A stretch of DNA of 49,616 bases, taken from the NCBI RefSeq assembly GCF_000875975.1, contig NZ_BAWW01000013.1:1-49616 (forward strand), given 5' to 3'. The notes below the pieces were generated by a model. That model searched no databases. It was not told the origin of the DNA and saw nothing but the letters and a program-made list of their open reading frames with translations. A program made the position numbers and the translations under genes. How positions within the stretch are numbered: position 1 is the stretch's first letter; every line of letters begins with the position of its first letter. Shown here in pieces: positions 27,833 to 38,427 of the stretch. The DNA is from Parachlamydia acanthamoebae (GTDB lineage Bacteria; Chlamydiota; Chlamydiia; Chlamydiales; Parachlamydiaceae).

Positions 27833-30340
27833 ATGAGTACATTAGCGGATTTGCCCTCTCAGGAGAAGGTTAGTCAGGATAAATCGATTCGTACTGGATT
27901 AAGTGTTGAATCTTTAAAAAAAGCCTTCGAAGACAATCTTTTTTATTTATTAGGAAAAGAGCCCTCTCGAGCAACGCCGCATGAATTTTACATGGCGGTT
28001 TCTTACAGCATTAGGGATCGACTTTTCCACCGTTTGATCGAAACAGTTGACACCATTGTTAAAACAGATAGCCGTGTTGTTTGCTATTTTTCGGCCGAAT
28101 ATTTACTGGGTCCTCAATTAGGCAATAATGTCGTGAATTTGGAAATTACAGATGCCGTAAGAAAGGCGGTTGAAGCTTACGGTTATAAATTAGAAGATCT
28201 CCTTGAAATTGAACCAGAACCAGGTTTAGGGAATGGGGGACTAGGACGGCTCGCTGCCTGCTACTTAGATTCATTAGCTACTCTAAAGCTTCCTGCAATA
28301 GGATATGGGATCCATTATGAATTTGGAATGTTTCAACAAGTCATTCGGGATGGATGGCAAGTCGAGCAGACTGATAAATGGTTGAGTTTAGGGAATCCTT
28401 GGGAAATTTGCCGTCCAGAAGCTAGTGTAGAAGTTAAATTAGGCGGTTATACAGTTTCTTATCGTGATGAAAAAGGAAATTATCATGTCAAGTGGGTGGC
28501 GGATCGAGTTATCAAAGGCATACCTATTGACATCCCTGTGCTTGGATATGGGGTTAATACTTGTAATCCTTTACGTTTGTGGAAGGCAGAAGCGACAAAA
28601 TCTTTTGATTTTTCATCCTTTAATACGGGGGATTATTACAAATCTGTTGAAGATAAGGTCTATTCAGAAAATATTACCAAAGTGCTTTATCCAAATGATC
28701 AAGCCATGCAAGGGAAACAATTAAGACTCGAGCAGCAGTATTTCTTTGTCGCTTGTTCGCTCCAGGATATGATCCGCATTCATTTATACCGAAAGAAAAA
28801 ACTAGAGAATTTTCATGAAACATTTACAGCACAATTAAATGATACCCATCCTTCTATTGCGATTGTTGAACTCATGCGATTACTCGTCGATGAATATTTG
28901 CTTGGTTGGGATATCGCCTGGGAGACCACAACAAAAACGTTTGCGTATACCAATCATACACTTTTGCCAGAAGCTTTAGAAAAATGGGCGATCTCTCTTT
29001 TTGCACGTTTATTACCAAGGCATTTAGAACTCATTTATGAAATCAATCGTCGTTTTCTTGATAAAGTACGCATTCACGATCCTAGTGATCCAGACCGTCT
29101 TATACGCATGTCCTTAATTGATGAACATGGTGAGCGTTACGTGCGCATGGCTTATTTGGCATGTGTTGGCTCCCATGCAGTAAATGGGGTAGCTGCTTTG
29201 CATACAGAACTGTTAAAAAAGGAACTATTATCTGATTTTGTCGAGCTGTGGCCTGAAAAATTTTGCAATATCACAAATGGTGTGACACCACGCAGATTTT
29301 TGCTTTTAAGCAATCCTGGTTTGGCCCAACTGATTACTGAAAAAATTGGGAATAAATGGATCACCGATTTAAATGAACTCAAACATCTTGAAGACTATGC
29401 CGCGCAAGCGGAATTTCAAGAGCGTTGGCGTCAGGTGAAATTGGAGAACAAGCAATGTTTGGCCAAACGAATTCGAGATTGCACGGGTATTGCGGTCGAT
29501 CCCCATACACTTTTTGATATACAAGTCAAACGCATCCATGAATATAAACGACAACACCTCAATGTTTTGCATATTATTACTCTGTATAATCGTCTGAAAA
29601 AAAATCCCAATTTGGAAATGACTCCACGGACTTTTATTTTTGGAGGAAAAGCGGCCCCTGGTTACTGGATGGCTAAATTAATGATCAAACTTATAAATGC
29701 TGTGGCGGAAGTTGTGAATCAAGATTCCGATGTAAAAGGGCGTTTGAAAGTGGTGTTTTATCCGAATTTTAATGTGAAGAATGCCCAAAGCATTTATCCG
29801 GCAGCTGATCTTTCGGAGCAAATTTCTACGGCCGGCATGGAAGCCTCTGGAACAAGTAATATGAAGCTCGCCTTAAATGGGGCGCTCACAATTGGCACTT
29901 TAGATGGGGCAAATATTGAGATTCGAGAGGAAGTGGGAAAAGACAATTTTTTTCTTTTTGGTTTAAATACAGAGGAAGTCGAAGCTTTAAGAAGCAAACA
30001 ATGCTCTCCCATGGAATTTTATGAAACCAATTTACATTTGCGTGAAGTCATCGATTTGATTCAATCTGGATTTTTTTCTCATGGAGATAGAAGTGCCTTT
30101 CTCCCTTTGATCAACGAGATGGTTTATCAGAATAATTATATGATTCTGGCTGATTATCAATCTTACATCGATTGTCAGGATCGGGTAGATGAAATCTACC
30201 AAGATCAAAAACTCTGGACCCGGACATCCATTTTAAATGTTGCCAGAATGGGTAAATTCTCGTCAGACAGGGCAATTCGGGAATATTGTCAGGATATTTG
30301 GCATGTAAAGCCTGTGAAAATTCGGGAAAAATTTGCTTAA
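27833..30340 (+). CDS. glgP: Glycogen phosphorylase
   Basis: 835 residues, the usual length for the family. It cleaves alpha-1,4-glucan with phosphate to release glucose-1-phosphate. Landmarks are the N-terminal FSAEYLLG, GLGNGGLGRLAACYLDS, the VKRIHEYKRQ segment, and the pyridoxal phosphate lysine K678 in EASGTSNMK followed by GTLDGANIEI. Chlamydiae store glycogen, so this belongs to the glg pathway although no other glg gene is in the window. A ribosome site (AAGGATATAAG) precedes the start. A stem-loop follows immediately. Confidence 0.97.
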   Translation: MSTLADLPSQEKVSQDKSIRTGLSVESLKKAFEDNLFYLLGKEPSRATPHEFYMAVSYSIRDRLFHRLIETVDTIVKTDSRVVCYFSAEYLLGPQLGNNVVNLEITDAVRKAVEAYGYKLEDLLEIEPEPGLGNGGLGRLAACYLDSLATLKLPAIGYGIHYEFGMFQQVIRDGWQVEQTDKWLSLGNPWEICRPEASVEVKLGGYTVSYRDEKGNYHVKWVADRVIKGIPIDIPVLGYGVNTCNPLRLWKAEATKSFDFSSFNTGDYYKSVEDKVYSENITKVLYPNDQAMQGKQLRLEQQYFFVACSLQDMIRIHLYRKKKLENFHETFTAQLNDTHPSIAIVELMRLLVDEYLLGWDIAWETTTKTFAYTNHTLLPEALEKWAISLFARLLPRHLELIYEINRRFLDKVRIHDPSDPDRLIRMSLIDEHGERYVRMAYLACVGSHAVNGVAALHTELLKKELLSDFVELWPEKFCNITNGVTPRRFLLLSNPGLAQLITEKIGNKWITDLNELKHLEDYAAQAEFQERWRQVKLENKQCLAKRIRDCTGIAVDPHTLFDIQVKRIHEYKRQHLNVLHIITLYNRLKKNPNLEMTPRTFIFGGKAAPGYWMAKLMIKLINAVAEVVNQDSDVKGRLKVVFYPNFNVKNAQSIYPAADLSEQISTAGMEASGTSNMKLALNGALTIGTLDGANIEIREEVGKDNFFLFGLNTEEVEALRSKQCSPMEFYETNLHLREVIDLIQSGFFSHGDRSAFLPLINEMVYQNNYMILADYQSYIDCQDRVDEIYQDQKLWTRTSILNVARMGKFSSDRAIREYCQDIWHVKPVKIREKFA

Positions 30341-30364
30341 AAGAGCGACAGATTTGCCGCTCTT
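30341..30364. terminator. Stem-loop between glgP and the caspase-like gene
   Basis: AAGAGCG / CGCTCTT with a 10-base loop starts next to the glgP stop. It is followed by TCT on the plus side and TTTT on the minus side, so it suits termination of both converging genes. Confidence 0.65.
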
Positions 30365-30374
30365 TCTGATGGGA

Positions 30375-33300
30375 TTATTTTTTTAGATTATAGAATAGGC
30401 TACATATTCCAGCATCTGCATACTTTGAGGCTACGTTAGAGATCGTATTTCCTTTAGAATCAAGCAAAAATAAGTTTGCATGTTGAATAAAAAAAAGGAT
30501 CACTTTTCGATCTAAGATAGGTGTATTTTTTAAGTAATGAAATATGAGTGGAGAGTCTAAGTAGCGATAGTCAATATCTGCTCCTTTTTTCATGAGCCAC
30601 TTTGCTAAATGTAAATTGCTCTTATAAAAAACTTCGAGTAAAAGAGGAAAATCCGATTGAGTTGAGGCATTCCAGTCGATGTTTTCCATCTCGAGAATCA
30701 TGTGTAGCAAATCCTTTTCCTTTAGGAACAGATCAAAAGGGGTTATGTCGTAGAGGTTTTTTTTTGTTAAAGAAGCTCCATTGCGTATCAATTTGATAAT
30801 TAATGGAACATTTTTCTTAACTAAGGCCCAATGGAGAGGGGTATTTAGATCTTCGTCCTGAATATCTATCCATGCATGATGTTTGAGTAATAAACTGACA
30901 ATTTTCAAGCTTTGCTGGTCTGATTTTGCGACCGCATATTGTAACGGATATAGCTGCAACTTCTGGGTCACATTTGGATTCGCTCCTTTCTCCAACAAAA
31001 GCTTGGTTTTTGAATAATCGAGATTAGACACACAAATATTGAGTGATTCTTGGATATACATCTGCATTTTTGGGTATTCTATAATTTTCTCAAAACTTTT
31101 GGTTTTTGTATCCTGAGCAGCATAATTTAGGATGGGTTGAGAAGAGTCGATTCCGGCCCGATGTGCAATCAATAGACTGCAAATTTTTTTATTTCCCCCC
31201 ATCATTGCATAAATTAAGGCGGCAGCGCCCTCATCTCCAGTGATATCCAGTCCTTGCTTCAACATAAGTGATAAAAGATGGACATGACTACGTGTAATGG
31301 TGTATAGGAGTGTCGATTCTCCTAATTTATTTTTTACATCCATTTTTATCCCTTTTCTGATCAATAGCTCTGCAATGTCTAACCGTTCAGAGATTAAAGT
31401 GAGGGCATTCAATCCATCGAAGTTCAAATCATTGATAGATCGAGGGGATTTCTTTAATATTCTTTGAATCATTTTTACATCCCCATTTTTTACGGCTTTG
31501 AGAAAAGGGGTATTTACACTATCTTTGATGACTTGGATTAAATCTGTTTTTTTCAAAAAAGAAGCGAATTGGACTCCTCTATAGAGGATTTTCATCTTCA
31601 TTTTTTTTGTATAATCAGGACTGTTATAAAAGCAGTTTAAAGCGAGATGAAGAGTTGTCGTTGTTGAGACCTGTTTTTTTTCAGAGAATTCATTCATTTT
31701 TGCACCAGGGATGAAAACCACTTTGTTCTGCATAATTGAGTAGAATAAATCCACTTCCAAAGCATCCTTTTTCTCCCAAAATTCTGCTTTCCAAATTTCA
31801 AAAAAATCATCATCACTTTGTCTACCAGCAGTTACCGAGGATAAATATTTCTCGTATGGTTTTGTTTTAGCGAGAATTTGAAGGGATGTAAGAATTGCAT
31901 TTGTCAGAGTTAAGTTTATTTCAAGACATCTCTTTTCCCACTGATTGTTTATATTTTTTGCAAATTTCAAACAGTTAAAATGAACTTCTTTGTCTACTCT
32001 GAAATACACCTCTCGCTTATGAGGGGCACAATAAATCACAATTTGATTGAGATTTTTTAGGTCCCCGTTAATTTTACAAGCCATATGGGCGATAAAGAAG
32101 GCTTTTGAAGCCGGTTCACATTGGCTCTTACTTGATTTGAAAGCATTAAAAGTTTGCTCAATCAGGAATTCAAATTCCTGATTTTTGGCATCGATTTCTT
32201 TTATAAAATGATGAGATGTGCTGCCTTTTGAAACGAAGGTCACGGGCGAAGAATCTGTAATGGCTAAAGGAGCTTCAATTACAGGTTCCGCAAAAAAATA
32301 AATAAGGGGTAAGGACTGATCAAGCTCTTTTGGTGAGCTTGCATTAGTCATTTCCTTAAAGGCTCCATAAGATACTTTGGGGATGTCTTTTTGAGAGGCT
32401 GGCAATAAGAGTTGGGAAGCATTGTGCATTTTTTGTTTGGGAAGGGCGGCTATGATTTGCTGAATTGCATTTCTTTGGATTTGTTTAACGTGGGGGTATG
32501 TGATGTTTCGAAACAAATATTTTTCTACCTGCGAAATGACTTGAGACAGAAACCTATCCTTTCGACTTGAAAAAGTGACACTTTCAAAGCTTGAACGAAC
32601 CAATATCGGACATGGAATGGTTCCATCTGGGAGATGAACCTTTTGCATATTCTTGCCACCTGCATAACAACTATCCAGAATTAAAAAAGCGGGATTCAAA
32701 ACTTGTAATGTCTTCTGGAAATCAACAATTGATAGCCCAGCAATCATTCCGGACTTCCCATCTTTATGATAGGTGCCATGTCCGCAAAAAGCAATAAGCC
32801 GCGCAAATTTAACCTTTTCGTTAGATGGCATCAGGATCTTTTGTAGATCATTAGAGATATGTAACTCTATAGTGGATGTCTTAGCCTCACTTAAAGGATA
32901 GAGCTTTAAATCGTCCGGTGTAAATCCCCAGTTTTTTAGTGTTTCATCACTTGGTAAGATGACACACAACGGTCCATTGGGTTGGATATAGATATCTGCT
33001 TTCAACTTTTCTAAGTCTTTTTTATGTGCGGTTAGAAGATACCGATTGGCAATAACAGGTTTTTTGTTTCGCACAAATTCATTGACGGTATAAAAGTTTG
33101 CCTTATTCACTCTCTCAAGAGGACTATTTTCAATGACTAAGGCCATCTGAATTGATTTAATTGGCTTGGCTTGTTCGATGAACAAATCTTGAAGATTGTT
33201 TAATTCGGTCCGTTTTAGTGCAAGTTCATTGTTGGGGCTTACTTGCAAATCTCGATCAATAGTCACAAAAAAGTATTCAAATGTGCTTCGCACATTTTTA

Positions 33301-33797
33301 AAAACCTTGTGACAATTCCATTTAGGAGGGAATTTTTTGTATGCCGTATCGTAAACCGCTAGGTTTTCCCCAAATTGAAAGCGTGGGTAATGATTAAGAA
33401 CCAAATATAGGTTAGAGATAAACTCTTCTAAGCTCGTGCTAGGAGGTGCGATTTTAAATAAAATAGGAAAGTAGGAAGAGGTTGGTGTTAGGGGTCTTTT
33501 CTGGATGTCTTTGAGAACTTTGTCAAATAAACGTATGACTTTTTCCTGCAGAAAGAGATCTGAACAGGTGCTTTCGATTAATTTAAGTTGTATTTTTTCA
33601 ATTTTCTCGACATCTGATGTTTTTGAACTTTGTAAAAAAATAAAAAAATTTTGAAGTAACTTAAGGAGTTTTTGCTGATTTATTTCTTTTAGAGAGCGCC
33701 CAGAGAATTTTTGAAGAACTAAACAGTGTCCTTCATAGGATATGGTCATTTCTGGTTGAAGCATCAAATTCAGGTAGTAGGAGTAGTCGTAATTCAT
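30375..33797 (-). CDS. Caspase-like (clan CD) protease domain plus ankyrin repeats, copy 1
   Basis: 1140 residues. A caspase-like core holds FARLIAFCGHG (His340) and LILDSCYAGG (Cys377), the His-Cys dyad pattern of clan CD peptidases (caspase, metacaspase, CHAT families). Residues 1-330 are a large N-terminal region and about 480-750 a linker domain, both shared with the next gene. Ankyrin repeats fill about 760-1130 (GLNALTLISERLDIAELLIRKG, NTPLHWALVKKNVPLIIKLI). No signal peptide is visible. AAGGA precedes the start. The domain mix is typical of effectors that cut or sense host proteins; activity and targets are unknown, and CHAT-type substrate specificity is possible. Confidence 0.8.
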   Translation of the reverse strand: MNYDYSYYLNLMLQPEMTISYEGHCLVLQKFSGRSLKEINQQKLLKLLQNFFIFLQSSKTSDVEKIEKIQLKLIESTCSDLFLQEKVIRLFDKVLKDIQKRPLTPTSSYFPILFKIAPPSTSLEEFISNLYLVLNHYPRFQFGENLAVYDTAYKKFPPKWNCHKVFKNVRSTFEYFFVTIDRDLQVSPNNELALKRTELNNLQDLFIEQAKPIKSIQMALVIENSPLERVNKANFYTVNEFVRNKKPVIANRYLLTAHKKDLEKLKADIYIQPNGPLCVILPSDETLKNWGFTPDDLKLYPLSEAKTSTIELHISNDLQKILMPSNEKVKFARLIAFCGHGTYHKDGKSGMIAGLSIVDFQKTLQVLNPAFLILDSCYAGGKNMQKVHLPDGTIPCPILVRSSFESVTFSSRKDRFLSQVISQVEKYLFRNITYPHVKQIQRNAIQQIIAALPKQKMHNASQLLLPASQKDIPKVSYGAFKEMTNASSPKELDQSLPLIYFFAEPVIEAPLAITDSSPVTFVSKGSTSHHFIKEIDAKNQEFEFLIEQTFNAFKSSKSQCEPASKAFFIAHMACKINGDLKNLNQIVIYCAPHKREVYFRVDKEVHFNCLKFAKNINNQWEKRCLEINLTLTNAILTSLQILAKTKPYEKYLSSVTAGRQSDDDFFEIWKAEFWEKKDALEVDLFYSIMQNKVVFIPGAKMNEFSEKKQVSTTTTLHLALNCFYNSPDYTKKMKMKILYRGVQFASFLKKTDLIQVIKDSVNTPFLKAVKNGDVKMIQRILKKSPRSINDLNFDGLNALTLISERLDIAELLIRKGIKMDVKNKLGESTLLYTITRSHVHLLSLMLKQGLDITGDEGAAALIYAMMGGNKKICSLLIAHRAGIDSSQPILNYAAQDTKTKSFEKIIEYPKMQMYIQESLNICVSNLDYSKTKLLLEKGANPNVTQKLQLYPLQYAVAKSDQQSLKIVSLLLKHHAWIDIQDEDLNTPLHWALVKKNVPLIIKLIRNGASLTKKNLYDITPFDLFLKEKDLLHMILEMENIDWNASTQSDFPLLLEVFYKSNLHLAKWLMKKGADIDYRYLDSPLIFHYLKNTPILDRKVILFFIQHANLFLLDSKGNTISNVASKYADAGICSLFYNLKK

Positions 33798-33972
33798 AAT
33801 TATCCTTGTAAAGATATTAATTGCGTAAATATTTTACTGTTTAATTCGATTTGTTTTGAACGTGAATTTATTGTGCGTGGATAGTTTAAACTAAGGTTTA
33901 TTAGTTTAAATAAAAAGAATAGCGTCAATCAGACTTTTTAATCTTGTATCTCATAAGAAACAACTGTTTTTA

Positions 33973-36900
33973 TCAATTCTGTTCTTTCATTAGTGCTACA
34001 AGTTCAAAAAGCCAAAATTCTTCTGCAATGTCAATCGCAGTTTGCCCAGAAGCATTTTGGATATGGGGACAGGCTCCATTTTGGATCAGAAATTTTGCCA
34101 AGGAAACGTTTTCAAAGGCAATTGCCTGATGGAGAGGTGTATTTTTTTGGGCATCTACTGAATCAATATCTGCATGATTAGCAAGGAGTTGTTTTGTAAA
34201 GTAGAGTTGATTTTGCAAATTTTTCCCCCTTTTAGCTAAATGATGTAGGGGAGTACCCAAAAAACAAAAACTGAAATTTGGATTGGGTTTTTTGGAAAAA
34301 ATGAGATCGACGACATCTTTATCATCTGAATCAAAGGCGCTATATAAAAGAGAGGTTTCTAACATGTTTTGGGGATCAATCGGAAAAGGAGGATATGTTT
34401 CAAAAATTTGTTTTAGATGATCGAAATTTTTCGATGCAATTACTTGCATCAGAAAGGAATTTATTTTGTTAATCCCCGCCTTTTTCTCAATAAGTAACGA
34501 TTTAACTAAATCGTTGGAGGCTATATAAGCACATACTCCTTGCATACCAGAAAGATCCAATATATTTTCATACCTATTGATCATATATATCGTCAATTGG
34601 GGACTTTTCCTGAGAGCAAGTTGGAAAGGAAGTTGACCTAAAAAATCGGGTTTATTCCATTCACTTAATTGTTGAAGCAGGATAGGAATGAGGATCTCTT
34701 GTTTGTCATGGGCAAAATAAAAAACAGCTTGTATGGGTGGAATGCCAAAAAAATCCGTGCTAGTCGTTGCGGTAAAGCTTTGCAGCCATTTTTCAACTTT
34801 TTCAATATTTTGATAAAAAATTGCATGATGCAAGGAAGTGGCTGGATGGGCATCCATTTCTTTTTCAGTCAGTCTAGAAAAAATGAATTTGTGAAAAAAC
34901 TCTCGCGAGAGATCAGTTTGAACCAATTTTTTTGCAATGATATTGATTTCATCTTTTTCTAGATCGTTTACCTTATCGAGCATCAACCGATACATGCTCA
35001 CATTCGTAGATGAGCGTGCTAAAACCATTAAGGGGGTTTCGTCTTTGTGATTGCGTTGATTTAAGGTTGGATTTACATCTAAAATCATTTTTAGGATTTC
35101 AGGATTGAAACTCATCGCTAGATGCAAGATTGTATTTCCTTGATCATCTGTTTGGGTTAAATCCAGTTTCTCTAGACAAAGCTGAAGGATTTGTATATGC
35201 GGCAGAGTCGACTTTAAATAGTGAAAAACCAGAGGAGAGCCTAGATAATATTGATTGAGATCAGCTCCCTGTTGGATAAATGTTTTTATTAATTCCAAAT
35301 CTCCTTTTGTTAAAGTTTGTAAAAGAAGGGGGGGGTAAGAAGGCAGACTCAAATTAAAATCGAGGGAATATAAGATTTTGCGCATTTCAAGGTCTTTAGA
35401 AATTAAATCAAAAGCCATGACTTTGTCTTTATTTTCTGTGGTCAGAGATGCACCTGCAAGGATCAATTTTTTAATTAATGGAGTATTTTTATTTTTGATC
35501 GCTAAATGCAATGGTGTATTTCCAGCTAAACTTTGACTATCGATTTCAACAGGTTGTTTTAAGAGGAGATCGATTATTTCAATTGCTTGTTCATTTCCAT
35601 ATAGAACGGCAAAATGTAGGGCAGATAGCTCTCCGACGTTTTTTAGATTTGGATTTGCATTTTTTTCGATTAATAGCTTAATTCTCTCAATATCCCGAAG
35701 AAAGACACAAGCATGTAAGGCTGTATTTTTTTGAGGTTCACTTCGGAAATTCAGTTGTTCGGGGTATTCAAGTACTTGCTCAAAGATGTATTGAGGAGAT
35801 GAAAAACGAGCAGCACTCCAGAGGATGGCACGAGAAGAATGAATTCCAGCTTGTTGTTCTAATAAAATTTCACAAATCTTTGTCTTGTTATTTTGAATGG
35901 CAAGATCAAGAGCCATACCTCCCCCAGCTCCTTTGACATCTAATCCTTTTGCTAACATAAGCGTGACCAAATCGAGATCATCTTGCAACACAGCTTGATG
36001 AAGTGGCGTCATCTTAAATCGATTTTCACAATCGATTTTCGCCCCTTTCTCAATCAATAGTCTTCCGATGTTTGGTTTGCCGGCTGCAAAAAAGAGGGCA
36101 GTTGATCCATTGAGATTCATTTCATAAATCGATTGAGGATGATTTGTCAAAATTTCCTGAACTTTTTGCAGATCATTTTTTTCAACCGCTTTCAGTAAAG
36201 GTGTCTGAGAGGAAGCCGCTATCTTTTGAGCGACAAAGGATTTATTTAAACGTTTTGCTAGATCAAAGGCTTCTTGCAAAATAGCTTTCTTCTTATCAGA
36301 GTCATATGCATAGCAGACATTAGAGACACTTGAGAGCTTAGGATATTGTAAAATAGAGGAAAATAAATCAATTTCTGGAAGTTCTTGATCACCCCAAAAC
36401 ATATTTTTCAATGCATCTATAAAATCTCCTTCACCTTGTCTTCCTAAGGTCGCTGCACACAAAGATTGTTCTGAGGATTTTGTTTCCATTGCGGTCCAAT
36501 AATATTCATAGAGAGCTTTGGCATAATTTAAGCTGTCATCGGGATGATTTTTTTTCCAATTATCCTTTGGATTTTTAGGCTTTGTAAATTTTATACGACG
36601 GAAATCTTCTTCGCCCTCTATCCTAAAGATGACTTCTCGAACATTCGGTAATTTTTTGATTAAAATTTGAAAAATGATTTTCGATTCGTGGTAAACCTTA
36701 CATGTCATTTTTGCAATATAAAAAGCTTTTGAAGCTGGCTCACTATCTTTTAGCTTAGACCAGATGTTAAATGTATTATCTGCCAAGGCTTCTAGCTCTA
36801 TTTCAGGCGCATTTATAGCTTTAATTAAATGTTGAGAAGTATCTCCGGTTGAAAGAAATGCAATTGGAGAATTCCCTTCAACAGTTAAAATATCTTCAAA

Positions 36901-38427
36901 GACCGGTTTGGAAAAAAGATAAATCCGCGCATTTCCTTTAGGAATCTCTTTTTTATTTAAATCAACGACTTCACCCTTTGCAAATATAGGGTAGGAAACT
37001 TTTGGAATGTGTTTATTTTTGGAAGGAAAAAGAATTTGTGGCAAATTTTGCAATCCTTGCTTAGGAAAAGATGACATTAAGCGATAAATATCTTTTTTTC
37101 GAAGTTGTCTAGGTAGGGGGCCAAGACTGCTGTCAAACAAGAGTGTTTCTACTTCTTGCAAGAAAGATGTTGCGAAACGGTCGTGTGGTGTTGATATCGT
37201 AACGGTTTCGAAAAGAGAACGGACAACGATTGGACATCGGATTGTCTGATCAGGAAAATGGATTTGATGTATATTTTTACCTCCTACAAAGCAACTTTCT
37301 ACTATAAGAAAAGTAGGGTTTAATTTTTGTATCGCTTGTTGAAATTCAGCTATAGGAAGGCCTGCAATAATACCTGTGCTATCATTTTGATAAGGAATGG
37401 GATGATAGCCGTGTCCACAAAAAGTGATTAAGCGTGCAAAGTTGCCATTGGCATTTGAGTGGATCAATATTTTTTTAAGGTCATCAACAATATGATGTGT
37501 GAGTAGAATAGAGCTTTTAGCCTTATCAAAAGCTACTTTTTCTAAACGTGTGCTAGAAAAACCTGAATTTTCTAAGCGATGTCCCTGAGGAAGAATGACA
37601 CCTAGAGAACCATCTATTTGTATATAGAAATCCACCTTAATCTCGCTTAAGGAGCTTTCATGTACTTTTAAAAGGTAGCGATTAATGATGACGGGCTTTT
37701 CTTTGATAATGAATTCTTTGACATGGTTTAACATTGCTTGATTAGTCGTTCCAATTGCACTGGTTTCAATGATCACTCCCATTTGAACGGGAATAGAGGG
37801 TTTCATGAGCTGGATGCAGGTTTTTTGAAGGTGAACAAGTTCCCTGAGATTCTTTTTACTTAATTCAATTTCTGTAGGTGCAAAAAAATGTTCAAAATTT
37901 TTTAAAAGTTTTGCAAAAACTTTTTGAAGATTTCTCTTTTTTGGGAAGTTTCCAAAAGCTGTATCGTAAATGGCGAGATCTTCTCCAAATTGAAAGCGGG
38001 GATAGTTGTTAATGACGAGATACACATTCGTTTTAAATTCATCTAAATTTTTTGCTGTAGAGGCTACTTTAATTAAAACTATTGGAGGAGAAGATAAATT
38101 TTTTTGAGAACCAAATGGATTTATTTGAGTTTCTGCAATTAAGCGATCGAACAAATGAGAGATTTCTATTTGTAGGGATTTTTTTGGAGAAAATATTTTG
38201 ATTAGTTTGTTTCTAATCTGTTCGGTTTTTATTAAATTTTTATTTTTTAAAAATATTTTATTGTGACTGATGTAGTTGAATATAATTTGAAATAGTTGCT
38301 TGTTGCACGAATGCTTGATTTTCCCAGCATTTTTTTCTAAAATCAAATGCTCCTCATCACAGAGTATGTTCACTGGTTGAGAAATCATTGTGTCAATAGT
38401 GTGCGAAAATCTTTCACCTTGATTCAT
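33973..38427 (-). CDS. Caspase-like (clan CD) protease domain plus ankyrin repeats, copy 2
   Basis: 1484 residues, paralogue of the gene at 30375. The core reads FARLITFCGHG (His339) and LIVESCFVGG (Cys379); the aspartate before the catalytic SC in copy 1 is glutamate here. Shared blocks include PRFQFGEDLAIYDTA, RCPIVVRSLFETVT and ASKAFYIAKMTCK. The ankyrin part (about 740-1480) is almost twice as long as in copy 1, with repeats such as GNTPLHLAIKNKNTPLIKKL and KNTPLHQAIAFENVSLAKFL. Its last repeats run to the C-terminus. AAGGGAAGG precedes the start. Tandem with copy 1 across a 175-base gap. Host-interaction role is inferred. Confidence 0.8.
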   Translation of the reverse strand: MNQGERFSHTIDTMISQPVNILCDEEHLILEKNAGKIKHSCNKQLFQIIFNYISHNKIFLKNKNLIKTEQIRNKLIKIFSPKKSLQIEISHLFDRLIAETQINPFGSQKNLSSPPIVLIKVASTAKNLDEFKTNVYLVINNYPRFQFGEDLAIYDTAFGNFPKKRNLQKVFAKLLKNFEHFFAPTEIELSKKNLRELVHLQKTCIQLMKPSIPVQMGVIIETSAIGTTNQAMLNHVKEFIIKEKPVIINRYLLKVHESSLSEIKVDFYIQIDGSLGVILPQGHRLENSGFSSTRLEKVAFDKAKSSILLTHHIVDDLKKILIHSNANGNFARLITFCGHGYHPIPYQNDSTGIIAGLPIAEFQQAIQKLNPTFLIVESCFVGGKNIHQIHFPDQTIRCPIVVRSLFETVTISTPHDRFATSFLQEVETLLFDSSLGPLPRQLRKKDIYRLMSSFPKQGLQNLPQILFPSKNKHIPKVSYPIFAKGEVVDLNKKEIPKGNARIYLFSKPVFEDILTVEGNSPIAFLSTGDTSQHLIKAINAPEIELEALADNTFNIWSKLKDSEPASKAFYIAKMTCKVYHESKIIFQILIKKLPNVREVIFRIEGEEDFRRIKFTKPKNPKDNWKKNHPDDSLNYAKALYEYYWTAMETKSSEQSLCAATLGRQGEGDFIDALKNMFWGDQELPEIDLFSSILQYPKLSSVSNVCYAYDSDKKKAILQEAFDLAKRLNKSFVAQKIAASSQTPLLKAVEKNDLQKVQEILTNHPQSIYEMNLNGSTALFFAAGKPNIGRLLIEKGAKIDCENRFKMTPLHQAVLQDDLDLVTLMLAKGLDVKGAGGGMALDLAIQNNKTKICEILLEQQAGIHSSRAILWSAARFSSPQYIFEQVLEYPEQLNFRSEPQKNTALHACVFLRDIERIKLLIEKNANPNLKNVGELSALHFAVLYGNEQAIEIIDLLLKQPVEIDSQSLAGNTPLHLAIKNKNTPLIKKLILAGASLTTENKDKVMAFDLISKDLEMRKILYSLDFNLSLPSYPPLLLQTLTKGDLELIKTFIQQGADLNQYYLGSPLVFHYLKSTLPHIQILQLCLEKLDLTQTDDQGNTILHLAMSFNPEILKMILDVNPTLNQRNHKDETPLMVLARSSTNVSMYRLMLDKVNDLEKDEINIIAKKLVQTDLSREFFHKFIFSRLTEKEMDAHPATSLHHAIFYQNIEKVEKWLQSFTATTSTDFFGIPPIQAVFYFAHDKQEILIPILLQQLSEWNKPDFLGQLPFQLALRKSPQLTIYMINRYENILDLSGMQGVCAYIASNDLVKSLLIEKKAGINKINSFLMQVIASKNFDHLKQIFETYPPFPIDPQNMLETSLLYSAFDSDDKDVVDLIFSKKPNPNFSFCFLGTPLHHLAKRGKNLQNQLYFTKQLLANHADIDSVDAQKNTPLHQAIAFENVSLAKFLIQNGACPHIQNASGQTAIDIAEEFWLFELVALMKEQN

